Assembly (NCBI RefSeq): GCF_000149955.1
Contig: NC_030989.1
Location: 1,626,341-1,690,340, forward strand
Length of the DNA stretch: 64,000 nucleotides
From: Fusarium oxysporum f. sp. lycopersici 4287
Taxonomy: Eukaryota; Ascomycota; Sordariomycetes; Hypocreales; Nectriaceae
Reading direction: 5' to 3'
Part shown: positions 63,947 to 64,000 of the stretch, one piece after another
Numbering within the stretch: position 1 is the first letter of the stretch
How the letters are laid out: each line of letters starts with the position of its first letter
The notes under the pieces: generated by a model
Seen by the model: the letters and a program-made list of their open reading frames with translations, nothing else
What the model was told of the DNA's origin: nothing
The model's database searches: none
Translations under genes and position numbers: made by a program

Positions 63947-64000
63947 CGAAACATTGAACAAGGAGCGACTGGGTGGCGACAAGGAAAGTCAACGGAAACC

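Overview
The window is nuclear DNA of a filamentous ascomycete, most like Fusarium (Sordariomycetes, Hypocreales). Genes are compact, with introns of about 49-121 nt (GT...AG, CTRAY-like branch sites) and broad intergenic spacers. The proteins read as fungal orthologues (Mso1, Mak16, Trs120, fused PabA/PabB, fungal LOG). The genus is an inference from protein resemblance; no search was run. Exon joins were worked out by hand from splice signals and reading phase, and the reported exon sums close in frame.

Layout. 0-12.4 kb: the 3' end of a hybrid histidine kinase, a PAP2/Aur1-type membrane protein, the Rab GAP GYP7, the Sec1-binding protein MSO1, the 60S biogenesis factor MAK16 and, divergent from it, VPS55. 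12.8-27.5 kb (all minus): PABA synthase, a large interrupted locus combining a GIY-YIG nuclease-like domain with tandem Myb/SANT-like repeats, TRS120, and an SDR-fold protein with degenerate catalytic motifs. 27.5-31.6 kb: a gene-free spacer with a 49-nt poly(A) run and short repeats. 31.6-43.4 kb: an MFS sugar transporter beside a DUF2264 protein, an ASX-homology (DEUBAD) protein, ELP5, SEC22, and a C2H2-like zinc-finger protein. 44.6-55.8 kb: a CLPTM1-family protein, a LOG-type cytokinin-activating enzyme, proteasome subunit alpha-6, phosphoserine aminotransferase, the mitochondrial tRNA-modification GTPase MSS1, and a small acidic protein with four GRSGYN repeats. 55.8-59.2 kb: a second large spacer. 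59.2-64 kb: glucosidase I ending in KDEL, the tri-snRNP protein SNRNP27, and a membrane protein with a duplicated tryptophan-rich segment.

Most genes are single-copy housekeeping genes without operon-like logic. Several serve the secretory pathway (GYP7, MSO1, VPS55, TRS120, SEC22, glucosidase I, CLPTM1). Two biosynthetic genes (PABA synthase, SER1) carry Gcn4/Cpc1-like sites upstream. The transporter and DUF2264 protein could form a small sugar-use pair. The most unusual locus is 15.9-20.1 kb: its architecture is one I do not recognise as a described family, and its frame is broken at several points that may be odd introns or decay.
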